A stretch of DNA of 64,000 bases from Pelobates cultripes (lineage: Eukaryota; Chordata; Amphibia; Anura; Pelobatidae), in assembly GCA_933207985.1 (NCBI GenBank), contig OW240912.1, forward strand, positions 72,476,361-72,540,360, written 5' to 3'. Both the position numbers and the translations under genes were made by a program. Position 1 is the stretch's first letter. Every line of letters starts with the position of its first letter. Below are positions 13,264 through 25,579 of the stretch, in pieces. Under the pieces are notes generated by a model that searched no databases, was not told the origin of the DNA, and was given only the letters and a program-made list of their open reading frames with translations.

Positions 13264-15379
13264 TTAACCCCTTAAGGACTGGACTGTTTTTGCGATGTTG
13301 TACATTTGCGACCAGGCATATTTTTACACTTTTGTGGTGTTTGTGTTTGGCTGGAATTTTCCGCTCTCTCATTTACTGTTCCCATACAAATTATATATTG
13401 TTTTTTTCAGGACAAAAGGGGCTTTCTTTACATACCATTATTTATATAATCTCATGTATTTTAATTTAAAAAAAATAAAAAAATATGATGAAAAATTGAA
13501 AAAAATACATGTTTTTTGACTTTTACTTGAAAAATCTTTTACTCATCTACAAAAGCGAATTAAAAAAACTGCTAAATAGATTCAAAATTTTGTCCTGAGT
13601 TTAAAAATACCCCGTGTTTACATGCTTTTTTGCTTTTTTTTTGCATGTTATAGGGCTATAGGTACAAGTAGAATATTGCGGTTTCAAAACATAAATTTTT
13701 AAATTTATCAATAGTGACATTGTAACACTATTATCTGTCATAAATCTCTGAATAACACCCCACATGTACATATTTTTTTTAAAGTAGACAACCCAGGGTA
13801 TTCAATATGGGGTATGTCCAGTCTTTTTTAGTAGCCACTTAGTCGAAAACACTGGCCAAAGTAAGCATTCATATTTGTTTGTGTGTGAAAAAAGTAAAAA
13901 AACTAAATTGAACGCTAATTTTGGCCAGTGTTTGTGACCAAGTGGTTACTAAAAAAGACTGGACATACCCCATTTGCAATACCTTGGGTTGTCTTCTTTT
14001 GCAAATGGTATGCCATCATGGGGGTAATTCTCATTCCTGGGCTACCATACGCTCTCAAAGGCAACGTAACCAACCTGGCCATTTTCAATGTAAAAATATT
14101 TGACCCATATATTTGACCTTGTAACTTTCAAAAATACTATAAAACCTGTACATGGGGGGTACTGTTTTACTCGGGAGACATCGCTGAACACAAATATTAG
14201 TGTTTAAAAACTGGAAAACGTATCACAACAATTATATCATCAGTAAAAGTGCTGTTTGTGTGTGAAAAATGCAAAAAAAGTCACTTTCACTGACAATATC
14301 ATTGCTGTGATATGTTTTACTGTTTTGAATCACTAATATTTGTGTTCAGCGAAGTCTCCCGAGTAAAACAGTACCCCCCATGTACAGGTTTTAGGGTGTC
14401 GTAGAACGTTACAGGGTAAAATACAGTGCTAGCAAATTCAATTCTCTGGAATTTCGGCCTGGGTTGGCAGGCAGGTCCCTTAAATTGCAATCAATAAAAT
14501 TACTGAATTATGTAAAACTATTACATAAATACGCACGTAGAATTTAAATATATATGCATATTTATATATTTGAAGTCTACGTGTATATTTATATAATTAT
14601 TTATGTAATTTTGTATATGGACATATGTATATTTCTTATTATTTTTATTTATTTTTATATACATATATATATATACAAATTCATTCTAAGTGTATTTTGA
14701 TATAAATATATATATATTAATTTTAAAATACAGTTAGAATAAAATTTCATATAGATATAATTTATTTTTATTTTTTTATTATTTTAAATTTTTTTTATTT
14801 AATTTAAATTACTTATTTATATTTTATAATAATCTATATATACAATATATATAGTTATTATATATATTATATATATATATATACGTGTGTAATTTAATTA
14901 TAAGTGTATTTTTATATTAATATAAGTACATATTAATATAAAAATACACTTAGTATGGCATTATATAGACATATATTATATAGATATATTATATGTCTAT
15001 ATATCATTTATATACACATATATAATTTTTTTATTTTTAATTAACATTAACTTTATTTTTTTTTTGATTTTACACTAGCAGGGAGACTGCCTGTCAGCAC
15101 AGACAGTCCCCCTGCAGGCAGCACTATGGACACCTATTGTGACCATGTGATCGCTGTGTTAAGCGATCACATGGCCACAGGGGTCCTAAATCAGTGTGGG
15201 GAGACTGTCTGGGCTGCAGGCAGTCTCCCCACAACCGGAGCAACACTGATCGCCGCCGGGGGAACGACGGCGATCAGGTAAGTAACTCAGACCGTTAGGA
15301 CGGTTCAGGACCGTCATCGGTCCTCAAGGCAAAAATGCCGATGACGGTCCTGAACCGTCCTCGGTCACTAAGGGGTTAA
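13264..15379. mobile_element. 2.1-kb non-autonomous element with TTAACCCCTTAAGG-type ends and multiple hairpins
   Basis: Its ends are TTAACCCCTTAAGGAC and GTCACTAAGGGGTTAA. Internal inverted pairs include 13783-13860 with 13921-13999, 14141-14245 with 14289-14393, GC-rich stems at 15139-15178, and a perfect 23-bp stem at 15298-15320/15338-15360. A 540-bp A+T-rich block (14520-15060) separates the groups. No transposase-like frame is present. The ends match those of the 80-bp elements, so they may belong to one family. Confidence 0.7.
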
Positions 15380-15735
15380 ATAAAACCAAAACATTCACAA
15401 AAACTAATAATTTGCTAATCTGAGAATTCCCAAGATGTCTTTGCAATCATTTTCTGCAACATTGGAGATAATAAAAACAAGTCTCTTTTGTGTAAATACA
15501 TGACAAACAGTATTTTCACTGTGTTTTTTTTTACCAGTACTGTTCCCACAGGAACGGATGTGTGTACATTTTAAACATTGTAATATTTGGGTTTACTGCT
15601 CCATTAAATTGCTTACCCTAACATTGACATCATTACCGTGGCGATCCCGCATGGATACATATCTTTGGACGAGGTTAAATGCTCAATAACACATTATACC
15701 CTCCAAATGAGTAGTATACTCCTACAGCTCTGCTC

Positions 15736-15914
15736 CAGTGTTAATTTTGACGACTAACAATTTTAGCCAGATTTTAGTCAGCTATAATTTTTAAGATTTA
15801 GTCGACTAAAACAAAAACAATTCAGACGACTAAATTATGACAAACTAAAATGGCTTTTTAGTCAATAGACTAAGACTAAAACTTAATTGAAATTTGGCAC
15901 CAAAATTAACACTG
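15736..15914. mobile_element. hAT-like MITE with CAGTGTTAATTTTG ends
   Basis: CAGTGTTAATTTTG at 15736-15749 and its exact reverse complement at 15901-15914 bound an AT-rich 179-bp unit full of short GACTAAA/TTTAGTC repeats. No clear 8-bp duplication is seen in the flanks. The hAT assignment rests on the CAGTG start only. Confidence 0.6.
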
Positions 15915-16105
15915 GCGGGTAAGACACATGGGGGAGGGAGGAGAGGAAATGAGACACATGGGGGGCTGGGTGATTGAAACACACGAGGGGGCTGGGAGAA
16001 TGAGACACACGAGGCTGGTAGGGGGAGAATGAGTACACGGTGGGGCTGGGGAGGAATTGAGAAACATGGGCGACTGGGGGAATGAGATACATGGGGGAGA
16101 TGAGA
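15915..16105. repeat. G-rich minisatellite
   Basis: Imperfect tandem units of about 28-40 bp built on GGGGCTGGG...AATGAGACACA(T/C)G. Adjacent to the hAT-like MITE. Confidence 0.65.
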
Positions 16106-16107
16106 TG

Positions 16108-17268
16108 TGTAACAGACCGTTTTGCCACAAGAGGTTAAAAACCGTTTAGGCGATATTCCCCTTTTTCAGCTGCACAGACAGCTACTGCAAGCACCAATCT
16201 CCCGAACTGCAAACCCACGAATTCACCAACTCCCGAACTGCAACCAAGAGAATACTCAAAACTCCTATACTGCATACCAAGTAGTACTCCAAACTCCCGA
16301 ATTGGAGACACACGAATAGCTGCTAGCAGACGAACAGGAAAAGACCCCAAGCGGCTTATACTCCTGGCAATCAGTCTCTAACAGCATACAGTAAATCCTC
16401 CCCCAATAATGAGACGACACTTCACTTTGAGGGTTAGGCAGGAACTGATTTACTGGGGCTAACTGCCCGGCTTTTATGCAGGTCTCCCACCTGGTGGACA
16501 CTCCCCTAGGGGACCAAATGGGAGACTGGGACACAAAAGGGTAAAAGGACCAATCACAGACTTACACATTTCAACCATCCCACAATGCATCACAATCCCT
16601 CCTCTCCGCCCTGGAGATAATTGGGAAGTAATCCAATTATCTCCAAAGACAGAGGCAAAACTCCATTAACCACATGGCAGAAAACAAACAGTAAAAGACA
16701 TAAAATTACCTACAGTTACATTCAGTACAAAAAACATATACGTTCTACATATCCCCAGATAGCTCAGATCTGAGCACACATTATTACCGAATGGCGCTCA
16801 GATCACATACATACAGTTCAATCGCCATGGAGCCAAAGTCCTTCACATAGTCTTTTCGTTACATGAACAGGCTCCATGGCTTAGCTATCTGGGTGATGCT
16901 GTTCATCCAGTTAAACTACAGAATGAACAGTCACTCGGTTCCGCTCTCGAATGGGAAGGGAAGGAGGCTGGCGGCTCAGCGGTGTTCGCGCAATTAAGTG
17001 TCCATTTTCAGTTCCATAGTTTAGGCGCTGAACACCGCTGGCCGTTCGGGGGGGTAAAATGGCCGCTGCCACGTGTTCGGCAACCGAACAAAGGCCTCCC
17101 AGCGTTCATCAATTAAGCTGCGGTTAACCGCAGCTTCTGGGCGGTCAATTGACGGCACACTCCAGTTCCCAGGTGGTCCATCGTTCGGTAGTTTGTTCGG
17201 TAGATTGAATCTACCGAACACCCTGGCAGAAAGGCATGAATAAACCTTTCAGCAGGGAAAATAACAGG
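16108..17268. mobile_element. Unclassified interspersed repeat, possibly a solo LTR
   Basis: It starts TGTAACAGACCG and contains AATAAA near 17237, with an A-rich, CA-type end soon after. There are internal inverted segments (CAGCGGTGTTCGCGC near 16978 and GCGCTGAACACCGCTG near 17024). TG...CA plus a polyadenylation signal fits an LTR, but no target duplication or internal coding region is visible. Confidence 0.3.
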
Positions 17269-17724
17269 TCTGAACTGCAGGGCCATAGTCTAAAGGGAAC
17301 AGGCGAGCAACCAGGCTTCTCCAGTGTACAGTGGCGAGGTTGGTTTCGCCATAAGATGCACCCCACATATGCCCAGCTTACACTTTGAATTTTCAATTAT
17401 TCGGGCACCGAATGACAAACGCACATGCATGCCCCAAGCCACAAGATTAGATGCCATTTTTTGCAGTTTGCACATTTGGGAGAGGGGGTGAGTACACCAT
17501 GTTTATGTTTAAAGGTAAAAATACATGCATGGTTACTTAATGCAATTTCTCCTGTATGAAAGATGTTTTAATCTGAAATGTTGGTACATCGATAAAAGTC
17601 CCTTACAAATATATACACACACAATGCAATTACTGGAATGATAACTGTATGTTTTGACCCAATGATATCCCCCGATTATACTCATTATTTGAAATATCAT
17701 AATTTCCTCTTGGTTTGTGAGTTT

Positions 17725-18525
17725 GATATCTTGTTTTTTTTTTTTTTTTTTTTAATTCTTTATTTTTGTAGTGCATATCGAGAATTACATATGTGCATGA
17801 GGTACCCCGACGGCAATCCTCAAGCACTTATAACAATGGGGTAGTCCGGCATACATGCACAATTTGAAGTTTGAGTCGATAGTGATAAAACAAGAGTAAT
17901 ACAGGCTCATTAGACTGCGCTTAAAATGGCAGGTCCGACAAATAAACTAGGCCTTCAGTGTGAACTAGGTAAAACAGTTGGAGCGGCCGACAAGTAACGC
18001 TGGTATGGTAGAGCAGATGGAGTATAACTGCCTATCCATCATAACAGGAGGCTCAGATGTACTTGGAGCTTATTGTAATGCTGAGTAAGGGAGCTGCGCC
18101 CACGAGTATTACTAAGTTGACAATAGTGGTATTAATGCCACAAATTGGAGCAGTGGTAGGAGAGAATAGCGAGTGATACTAGGGTATACAAATCCTAGGT
18201 AGATTGATAGGGATAAGTTACCAAAATGAGTAAGACAAGCTAATAAAAACATAGTAATAAAATAACAATATTAAACCAAATAATAAGGTGGTAGTCACTT
18301 GTGTGCTGCTGGGTCTGTTACAGCCTGGGTTAGAGTCCCTGTCAGACTCAGCTTAATTAAACAGCCAGCTCCTATAGTTGGAGAGTCAGCCGATACCTTG
18401 GCTGGGCACCCAGCTTCCACATGTGCACTGTCCACAGGCGTGAGCCATGCTGCGTTTCAGGATAGAGGCATTCTCCATACCCCAGGCTAGTTCCAGGGCC
18501 TGCACTGTGTTGGATATCTTGTTTT
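17725..18525 (-). mobile_element. LINE 3' end (heavily 5'-truncated) with 13-bp target duplication
   Basis: GATATCTTGTTTT occurs at 17725-17737 and 18513-18525, exactly bounding the insert. The plus-strand T run after the left copy is the poly(A) tail of a minus-strand insertion. The body is non-coding 3'UTR-like sequence. The tail-proximal AATTCTTTATTT also occurs next to the tail of the intron-3 L1/Tx1 element, which suggests the same broad group. Confidence 0.75.
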
Positions 18526-20860
18526 ATGTGATTGTTTTATGCGATATGCAGGAAAATTTGTTTAATTTTCATATTGCATATTTTGGGATTTCTGTGCCAA
18601 TTGTAAAATTATTTAAAAAATAAAAATAAAAAATAAATTCTATGCACAATTAGGAAAAGTAGGTACCCTTTGGGAAAAAATGTGCTAGCACACTAAGCAC
18701 TGAATGTAAAAGAGGAATAAAGATTTTCATTAAAAAAAAGACAGTTCAAAACAATTAAAAACAATTTAAAATATGCTTCAAAGAACATGAACAGATTTTC
18801 TTTTTTATAGCTTAGGGATTTCTCTATTCAGGTAATAGATCACATTTAAGTGTAAAATATAAATGAGGACAAGTCCTCTTTTGTTCTGGACCTTTCTGTA
18901 TATCTTTGAACAGCTAATATTAGAACAATTACAACAAATGAAAACAATTCTGCTTTTGTCATTTGGCTAACACTTGTCAAAAGAAGACAAGACAAAAAAA
19001 CAAAAAACAAGAAGAATATAAGCTATAGAGAGAATTTAAAATAAATATAGGGCAACTCTCTTCCCTGATGGCATTCATCCAATATTTCTTGAGAAATGTA
19101 TCACAGTCAAGGTTCTACTTATAATTTTAAGGTCTCTAAGCCTCATTCTCTACCCAAAATGTTGGAAGAAATCCAAGTTTGTAGCGTCACTAGACAAAAT
19201 GGGAATTATAGGCCGGTCCGGTTGATGTCCACTAAAAGACATAACACAGGTTGGTATCTAAGCACACATTGTTCAAAACACAATTATTAAAACCCAAGCA
19301 GTTGAAGTTAATGCAGTGCATGCAATGCTAGAAATGGCAGAGTGGAAATTTAAATGAAAGATTGCAGGTTACAAGCTGAAAATTCACAAACAGTTATTGG
19401 CTTTCTTCTATTTCTATTGCCTCCATTGGAGGCTTAAATGTGAAAGAGTAAACCATATAAGAATTACGCCTTGTTGAAACTTTTTCTTTTATATACAATA
19501 CAAACAAAAAAATATGACTGTTTTGGGTGGTCTTACTTCAAAATGAAGACTTTCATTATTAAAATTTCCAATCTTATATCCATAGCTTTCACGATCCAGT
19601 ATGGATCAATGACAATTGCCTAAAACCAGATGGTGCGAAAAGTGGTCAACTCTTATTTTGCTATACAAAAACAAATCCTTGGTTTCTGATGGACATAGAC
19701 AAATTGTTAGTCTATTTGAATGACCCTCCCTCAACTATATTACAAAATTTCAACTTATTGCATATCTAATTTCTACTTTTAGACAACCACCACTTTAGAC
19801 AATTCTACTTTTCTTCACATTTCCTGGATTGGTAGATAGGTGGTGTACACTACTTCTTACTTCCTTTGACAACAGCTTTGTTTCTCTCTTGCTTATAGAA
19901 AATAATTGACACTGTTTAATGATCTTTTGTTTATGATGCGATGGTTACAAGAATAAATTCAAAAATGAAAATTCAGATTTTCTGTTATATGAAATACATC
20001 ACTCCCTCATCTTGTGTAATTTTACCCTTTTAGAACGTAAACCTGATTGAGGAGGGCCGTCAGCATCATCGATTTGTCCAACTTGTCTTGTTGCATTTGC
20101 TTGTTAGTCCACATATTGCACAGAGCGGTGGAATATATGGGCACTTTATACATAATAATAAAAGACCCCAGCATACGATTTGGGTTCCAAATCAGCACAT
20201 AATTAGAAAGACTGTTTATGCTAGGTATATTCTCCTCAATCTCTTTAACTACAGTTCCTAAAAATCTAGCACCCCTGAACCTCATTAAATATGCCTATAA
20301 AATAAGGGCAAAAACAGAGTGTAAGAAATACATGATGAGGACTGACGAAAGTTTAATAAAGTAAAGTAAATGGAAAGGATCTTAAAAACAAAAATTCTTG
20401 TTCAAAGGGAAGATTGCCATAAAATAAACTGATTAGGTGGTAGTATTATATATGTAATGTTTAAATCATTAGTTAGACCTCAGGTCTAATGCAGAGTACA
20501 CCTTTCAGAAAAGACCATTATGAAATTGAAGAAAAAAAAAAAAGGGCATTGATTTGACCTTGCAGTATTAAGTGCTGGGTAGCTCCTGTCCAAAATGGAT
20601 TTATTTATTATGGGTAGGAACTGCCTAAGAAGTGATCTAATTAACTTCTGCAAGAATATTCAATGACACTAGAAGGACTTCTTAAGTGGGCTGTTTATCA
20701 AAAGGACAGAAAATACAGTTAGAAATTGCAAAATGGCACGGTTATTTTAAAAACCTTTGTATGAATTACTAACAAGAAGAGGGGTGCTGAGATGCATTTT
20801 CCAGACAGGTTTATGGAAGGTGTTTGCATTATCCCTTTGGGTGTAGGCACGTTGGGCAAC
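18526..20860. other. Non-coding DNA, no feature recognised
   Basis: A minus-strand open stretch of 87 codons at 20022-20285 has no motif I recognise and no splice support. The NYRPVRL wording near 19200 is isolated. Confidence 0.5.
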
Positions 20861-21150
20861 TTAAAGTAACACTCAACACACCATAACCACTGCAGCACGC
20901 TGTAGTGGGTGTGATACCAGGAGTGCCCTGGCACTCCTTAAAAAAAGGTAACCCAAACCATTTGCTAACAATTTAACAACTTATCTTGGTACAGCTAACA
21001 AGTCGCTGGTCTCCTCCTACATTGAGAGTCAGAAGCTTCAGCTGATCACTCGCAGCCAATGTGCTAAACCTTGCACTCAGACAGAGGGCTTCCAGCTCTC
21101 ATGGAGGAGGTGACCGGCACCCAGCAGACACCAAATAAGTTCCAGAACCA
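20861..21150. mobile_element. TTAA MITE, family B-like, one clear end
   Basis: It begins TTAAAGTAACACTC followed by CACCATAACCACTGCAGCACG and a mirrored GTAGTGGGTGTG, as in other family B copies. The right end is degraded. Confidence 0.5.
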
Positions 21151-24030
21151 TTAGGAAACAGTATGAATGAAGGGGGGTCACAACAGAGCCTTCCTTGCAC
21201 CATAACCACTCGAGTAGTGCTTCTGTCGCTATTCATCAATGCTTGTAAGGCAGATCAGACTGACCGTAGACACAGAGCATCAGCAGACACGCAGAGAAAT
21301 ACATTGATAGTCACACTATCAATCCTTTCAAAAGCAAAAAGAATTAGTTACAGTGAGTGATTGCCAGATACTGGGGCAGGCAGCATGCTTCTCAAACAAG
21401 GGGCATGTATTCCTTCCAAATTCTCCATGCTAAATGCATCCTGGTTCTTTTTTATTATTATTATTTTATTTAAAGCACAATTTTAGAACAGTTAGTCACT
21501 ACTGAATGAGACTAAACTTCCAAAGAGTAGATCGAACTGGAACATTTGATAAAATCCAACATCCACAGTTCAACTGACAATTTATTGAAGATGTGGTCAT
21601 TGTGGTTACAGTCTCATATACTTCCCTTCATAATTCTAAACTCCCCATGCTTTAGCTCACTTTCTTTCATACTCCCACCATGTTTGCCTATCTTCTACCT
21701 TTACCTTCCAACACTATTCTACTATACTGTGTTTCACTAAATCATTCTAGGTTTACTGATATTTATATTATTATGGATTGTACCATTGCACACTCAAATT
21801 CTCAATCTTTTAGCATAATAATTCCAGTCTGAAAGCTTCTTTTCAATATATGATGATATGGTCTGTTACATTCTCCTTGTTCAAAGAAGTTTCATTTTCC
21901 TATTCAATGAAGACTTTGAAGAGAAAACCCAACCAAACACTGGAGCTTTTGAAATGATTATCTGAAATTTAAAATGTTCAGTCTCCTACCAGGTAGACAA
22001 ATATACACCAGATATCAAAACATATCTAATTTTACTGGAGATATAAAAGTGAAGAAGAGGTAAATGCATAATCAAAACAGCATGATGTACTGTTATAATG
22101 TGGTCTCCAATTTTATGGCAGACCGAGATGTGAGGTTGCAGGTTGAACCCTCCCCTGTAGCACATAACCACAAAGGATTGGTCTATATTCTGGTGCTTGG
22201 AGTGTCCCTTTAATTGGAAATTTATCTTGAGTGGAGTGTTTTTAAAGAAAAGAAAAAAAAAAAAACACATTTACATTTTACATCATGTTCTTCTGGCATA
22301 GCCAGAACATATCACACAAATGAATGTAACTCCCATGGCACTAAATACAATAGGCACTATATAAGTGCATGGGGTCAGAACACATTATTTGCATTTATGG
22401 AGAATTTAGGAATTCTTAAGTTACCTATACCAAGAAATGCCACATGTTTATACTTCCTTCCAGTGTACTCCTCAACCCAGTAATGTACCACTTTAGACAC
22501 CGCAGACAACACGAGTCTACAATTTACTGCAAAAGGGATTAAAGCAATATCTGAATCTAAACTATGCCATTACAGAAACATTTCCCCAGCCTTCATCCTG
22601 TGTGGCCTTTGTATGTAAAAATCAGTATCTGGCTCCAAGTACAAACAAGATATATTTGCAGAGAAAGAGATGAAAGACTAATTAAACAACGACTGGTTGA
22701 AAAATTAATGAGAGGCATGGTGAAACTGTGCAAGATAAATGATATAAATGAAAGGCAAATGGACTGAAACTTGATAGTCTAGCTATATGAACACTGGACA
22801 TTTCAAATGATATCTGCCCAAATCAAGTACAACTTTCCACATTAGTGTCGATTATCCAAGATTTGTATGTTTAGAATACAGGTTCAGTTGGTTGGTTTTT
22901 TTGGAGATGTACATGCACAAAGTGAATTCCAAATGTGAAACTAAAATAGCCGAATTGAAAACTTGGAGAATATATCCAGTTCTGCCATGATATAAATATC
23001 TGGTCCATAAACCTAGAGGTCAGTACATTGCATGGTTTGGGGACGAGGTATGAAGAAGAATAATGTGGTTATCTACCGCACTTGAAACCTTCAAATTACG
23101 ATATTCGAATATCTCTACCTCTATGTAGATCTCTACAGCATTATTTGATGATCAGTGGTTATCTGTGCCTCCATCCATGATTATTTGAGGCATGTGTGGT
23201 TAACAGTAGTAGATACATATTATTATGAACAGAATTGTTGATTTGTGTTTTTTTATTTATTTTTTTCTTGTCCTGTATGTTTGTTACTATAGAATTTAGT
23301 GAAATGATAAAACTATTTTATAACTACCACCCAATACCACCTTCGGACTGACCGGATCATGCTTGGAGAGATATGTACCTAACTCCCCTCTACCCTCCCT
23401 CTTTTTTTCGCTTCTTCTGTTTTGTCGCCTTCTTTCTTCTGCTTTCCTCGCATCTCTGTTCTCTCTGAGGATCCTTTCCCTCCTTTTTGCACCAACATTT
23501 TGCCATAAGAACGTAAACATTTTACAGCAGTTTCTAACATCAACCGGCCTTTGATAATTTATTCTTAATCTTATATAAGAGCTATACAGCCCTAAACTTA
23601 CAAAACGCCAAGTAAACTTTGAATGGAAAAACAAAACAAAACAAAAAAAAAACCACAACAACAACAACAACTAATATATAAAATCAAAAGTACATGATAT
23701 TCTGGGGCACAGTGTTAATTTAGGAGTAAATGTCTCAATATTTATCCCTATGCACCCAGAATAACATGTTTTGCCTTGGTAAATCTCCTCCTCTTTTTTG
23801 TTAATTCTCTATTTGACATGCGAAAATGGTCACATAACATTTTACTTTCAAGTTGCAATAACAGTAAGGCAAGAAAGTACATGTCACATGAATACACGTG
23901 ATCTTGTGAGACACCAAGATCTCTAGCGCCTTTGGTCTTTTAAATGAAATTTGGAGTTTGAGTATTTTAAACTATTAAATTCTTGTTTATTTGTATTTAC
24001 ATAGTTTTATACTACCCAGAGACATTGGAC
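21151..24030. other. Non-coding DNA with a pyrimidine-rich tract
   Basis: A CT-rich tract lies at about 23385-23485 and a (CAA)n-like run near 23655-23672. GTGCTTGGAGTGTCCCTTTAA at 22193-22213 looks like a lone TTAA-MITE right end. Confidence 0.5.
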
Positions 24031-24590
24031 TTAAAGGAAGACTATAGAGTCAGGAACACTAACATGTATTCCTGAACCTGTAGTGTTAAAAACACCATAT
24101 AGCCTCCCTAAATATAGTAATATTGTCTTTATTCCAGTCTGCTGGTACTGGCTTTGCCCCTGATCTGCCTCCTTGGCCGACAATTTTAGAAGTAGTGATC
24201 TCAGCCACTACAATGCTTTCCCAAAGGAAAGCATTGGATTGGCTGAGATTGTCAAGGAAGCAGATAAGGGGCTGAGCAAACAGAAGCCAAACACAGCCCT
24301 GGACAATTAGCACCTCCTCATAGAGATACATTGAATCAATGCATCTATATGCGGAAAGTTCAGCGTCTGCATGCAGAGGGTGGAGACACTGAATGTCAGA
24401 TCTGCATTGTGTGTAGCACTGCCCCAGGAAGCACCTATATTAGCCATCTGAGTGGGCGGCCAGTGGAGGTATCCCTACGCTTCTCTGAAAAGACAGTGTT
24501 TACTGCAAAAAGCCTGCAGAGACTGACTTTACTCACCAGAACAAATACAATAAGCTGTAGTTGTTCTGGTGGGAATTTGTGACTGGTGTG
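24031..24590. mobile_element. TTAA MITE, family C, right end truncated
   Basis: It begins TTAAAGGAAGACTATAGAGT and contains TTCCCAAAGGAAAGCATTGG and GTGGAGACACTGAATGT, shared in part with the 31.95-kb copy. It stops in the ACAACTACAG-type subterminal segment without the closing TTAA. Confidence 0.6.
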
Positions 24591-24860
24591 CAGATGTTTA
24601 GACTATCCACCGACTTCAGGTGGAAAGGATTTTAAATCACTTTTTTTCCCCACCATAACTTTCTTGGTTTGTGCTCCGCAAGTAACGCCAAGCCTCAATA
24701 GCAAGCCAGTAACCAACCTCATGCTGTCCATTAGTGGTTCATGCTGCCATTAGTGGTTCACTGGCTTTGCATATCTTCCTGAGCTTAAATTTGAGATTTC
24801 TGTTGGAAAAGCAAGTCTTATGGCTTGACTGGTGTGCAGATCTTTGTTTAGCAATATATT
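24590..24860. repeat. Interspersed repeat shared with 59.7-59.9 kb
   Basis: Blocks such as CACCTGAAGT..GTGGATAG, TTATGGTGGGGAAAAA and CACCAGTCAAGCCATAAGAC occur here and, in reverse orientation, at 59720-59840. Unclassified. Confidence 0.65.
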
Positions 24861-25579
24861 GACGATAGATAGATTGATTGATAATAGATAAATAGACAGA
24901 CTCAGTAAAAGCCTGGAATAATAAGCCTTGAGACATTTCACACTGCATCACAGAGATAGAGTACAGCAATAAAGCGGATATAAAGTGTTATAGTTCAGAA
25001 TACACTGTGCTCAAAGAAATAGCTGATCATGCATTCTAAGTGAATGGAAAACGTGCTATGAGCTACTATATTATATATTGTATTTCTGGTAAATAACAAT
25101 TAGTTTAAGAGTAGATTCTGACTATGAAGAAAGAATGCTAGAACAGTGAGAATTTTTCCTTTGATGTCTTCATTCTTAAATAATTTGAGCATCAATGTAA
25201 TTCTGGTATAAATTTTCAGATTGTTTAGTCAATGTGAAACCATCAATACAGTAAAGTGTATTTTAATACAATATTGTCCTGAGGAAATATGATCTTGCAA
25301 AAAAAGGATCTTGAGAACTCCCATTAGAAATTACATAAATACATAAATCAGATTTCCAATTGTATTGTTGTGAAATACATACAAGTGTCTATGTCCCAGC
25401 ATTAAAAAGAACAGACAATATCCTGTTGAATATTTTAATCTGCAATGCATTTTTTTTGTTAACAAAAAGTGATTACATTTGTAGCTGCCTCCTCAGATGC
25501 TTCATTAATACTTCTATACCATCATTGTCATTTGTATCCACCATGGATTGACTGGCAGAAGACGGGGCTAACAGACCCC
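24861..25579. other. Non-coding DNA, no feature recognised
   Basis: A short degenerate GATA/TAGA run near 24865-24895; nothing else supported. Confidence 0.5.

Noticed and set aside
19096..19290. NYRPVRLMS wording resembling a CR1-type reverse transcriptase motif
   Set aside because: Only about eight residues match and neither side continues into RT sequence in any frame.
20022..20285. 87-codon minus-strand open frame
   Set aside because: No recognised domain, no splice-supported neighbours; likely chance.
23296..23670. 124-codon minus-strand frame rich in Arg/Glu
   Set aside because: It is the complement of a pyrimidine-rich tract; low-complexity composition explains it.
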